Shown in pieces: positions 5,632 to 6,603 of a DNA stretch of 6,603 nt; position 1 is the first letter of the stretch; each line of letters opens with the position of its first letter. Location: assembly GCA_025362765.1 (NCBI GenBank), contig JANYFI010000764.1, forward strand, positions 1 to 6,603. Reading direction: 5' to 3'. A program made the position numbers and the translations under genes. The stretch comes from Ferruginibacter sp. GTDB taxonomy: Bacteria > Bacteroidota > Bacteroidia > Chitinophagales > Chitinophagaceae. Below the pieces are notes generated by a model that had not been told where the DNA came from, did no database searches, and was given only the letters and a program-made list of their open reading frames with translations.

Positions 5632-6603
5632 ATGTTTAAAAAAACAGGGGCAATTATTGTATCATTGCTGGTTTTTTCTTTTTTTTCGGGTGTATTATTT
5701 GCGCAGGAAATTAAGGAACAACCGGATACCTTTTTTTTAGCGAAAAAGCATGGTTTGCTGGGGCAGTTGGCAAAAAGTATTTCTACCGATGCACCGGGGG
5801 CGGATGCGGTGAAAGTGGTAAATCCATTCATTGTACATACCGGAAAAATAATCCGTACTATTCAGTTCGTTCGTCTTGGTTTTGAACGGAACATATTTGA
5901 TACTACCATTATAAGAAATAATTTCGAAGCCATTGTAGCCAATGGGTTTCACAAAAAAACTACTGAAAAAACGTTGTACAACAATTTATTCTTTAAAGTG
6001 GGCGAAAAAATTCATCCATATTTGCTGGCAGATAATGAACGCCATTTGCGTGACCAGGTGTACATTCAGGATGCCCGCATCTTAATTGATACCATTGCCG
6101 GTACCATCGATTCAGTTGATGTGCTTGTAATTACAAAAGATATTTTTCCTTTAGGAGGAAGCATTGATTTGAGCAGTGCTACAAAAGTAGGAATACAGGC
6201 AAGAAATGAAAATGTTGGAGGAAGCGGATCACAGTTATCATTAAGTACTTTGTATGACGGCGACCGTAATCCAACGATGGGCTACGATGCCGGATTTTTG
6301 AAGCGCAACATCAGGGGGAGTTTTATTGACTGGAGTGCGGGATTTCAAAATTACCGCAATGCATTCAATAGTGGTCGGCCAGAAGAAACTTATCTATTTA
6401 CACATTTTGAAAAACCGCTGGTAACCCCCTACATTCCCTGGATTGGCGCAGCCGACTTGTCAACCAGCAAAACCAGCAATAATTATATTTCAGATTCCCT
6501 GTATAAAAACGTGTATAAATACAAATACGACATAGCGGATATCTGGTTTGGTTACAATTTTGGGAGCCAGCGTCTTTTATATAAAAATACGAACACAAGG
6601 GTT
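5632..6603 (+). CDS. POTRA-domain, Omp85/BamA-like outer-membrane protein (partial, 3' end outside window)
   Basis: The frame from the ATG at 5632 stays open for 324 codons to the right edge. Residues 1-24 form a signal peptide (KK, then IIVSLLVFSFFSGVLFA, with cleavage before Gln25), so the protein is exported. Residues about 65-170 resemble a single POTRA domain: GKIIRTIQFVRLG (71-83) as the first strand, NNLFFKVGEKIHPYLLADNE (117-136), then RHLRDQVYIQDARILI (137-152) and DSVDVLVITKD (160-170). From about 185 the sequence becomes alternating aromatic and polar strands with glycine-rich turns, as in the start of an outer-membrane beta-barrel. The family context is Omp85 (BamA/TamA/FhaC), which inserts or moves proteins or lipids across the outer membrane. 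The usual several POTRA repeats of BamA are absent, so this is not the core BamA. Its substrate is unknown. The start is supported by the signal peptide; no Shine-Dalgarno site is seen. The stop codon and barrel end lie beyond 6603. Confidence 0.8.
   Translation, partial: MFKKTGAIIVSLLVFSFFSGVLFAQEIKEQPDTFFLAKKHGLLGQLAKSISTDAPGADAVKVVNPFIVHTGKIIRTIQFVRLGFERNIFDTTIIRNNFEAIVANGFHKKTTEKTLYNNLFFKVGEKIHPYLLADNERHLRDQVYIQDARILIDTIAGTIDSVDVLVITKDIFPLGGSIDLSSATKVGIQARNENVGGSGSQLSLSTLYDGDRNPTMGYDAGFLKRNIRGSFIDWSAGFQNYRNAFNSGRPEETYLFTHFEKPLVTPYIPWIGAADLSTSKTSNNYISDSLYKNVYKYKYDIADIWFGYNFGSQRLLYKNTNTRV

Noticed and set aside
5619..5952. Minus-strand open frames opposite the Omp85-like gene start
   Set aside because: The plus strand has a continuous 324-codon frame with a signal peptide and POTRA pattern; the minus frames are shadows.

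Overview
The window looks like an ordinary chromosomal stretch from a member of the Bacteroidota, most likely the order Chitinophagales (family Chitinophagaceae). The reasons are: promoter elements of the Bacteroidota type (TAnnTTTG at -7), few Shine-Dalgarno sequences, AT-rich gaps around moderate-GC genes, and several proteins of types I associate with this phylum. These are a DUF2279 protein with a signal peptide, a POTRA/Omp85-like outer-membrane protein, a tiny 'FGAIDMWNLKKKQR' protein, and a membrane Fe-S oxidoreductase-like N-terminus. This is a judgement from sequence reading, not from a database search.

Layout, left to right. (1) Positions 1-91, minus strand: the first 30 codons of a membrane protein, probably a Fe-S oxidoreductase. 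(2) Diverging from it at 197-706, a PyrR-like phosphoribosyltransferase. (3) Convergent to that, 785-1846 on the minus strand, a secreted or envelope DUF2279 (VanZ/YfiM-like) protein. (4) A 68-bp divergent gap holding a perfect 17-bp inverted repeat, each arm of which carries a -7 promoter element, then the phospho-sugar mutase (phosphoglucomutase/phosphomannomutase, PGM2/PgcA type) at 1915-3639, closed by a clear intrinsic terminator. (5) A probable two-gene operon: protein-L-isoaspartate O-methyltransferase (3787-4443) and a 101-residue three-helix membrane protein (4472-4777). (6) A strong hairpin at 4861-4885 in the convergent gap, then a 61-residue conserved-looking small protein on the minus strand (4925-5110) with its own promoter and a leader of about 120 nt. 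(7) A gene-poor stretch of about 0.4 kb. (8) From 5632 to the right edge, the first 324 residues of an exported POTRA-domain outer-membrane beta-barrel protein. It is open to the window's end.

The genes are mostly independent housekeeping units: nucleotide or PRPP chemistry, sugar-phosphate interconversion, protein repair and envelope proteins. No mobile element, tRNA/rRNA, CRISPR array or recognisable defence or biosynthetic cluster is visible, and I see no convincing new multi-gene system. The points most worth checking are the symmetric divergent promoter at 1851-1894, the isoleucine replacing a nearly invariant SAM-binding glycine in the methyltransferase, the small-protein gene with its structured leader, and the repeat-flanked promoter region of the Omp85-like gene.
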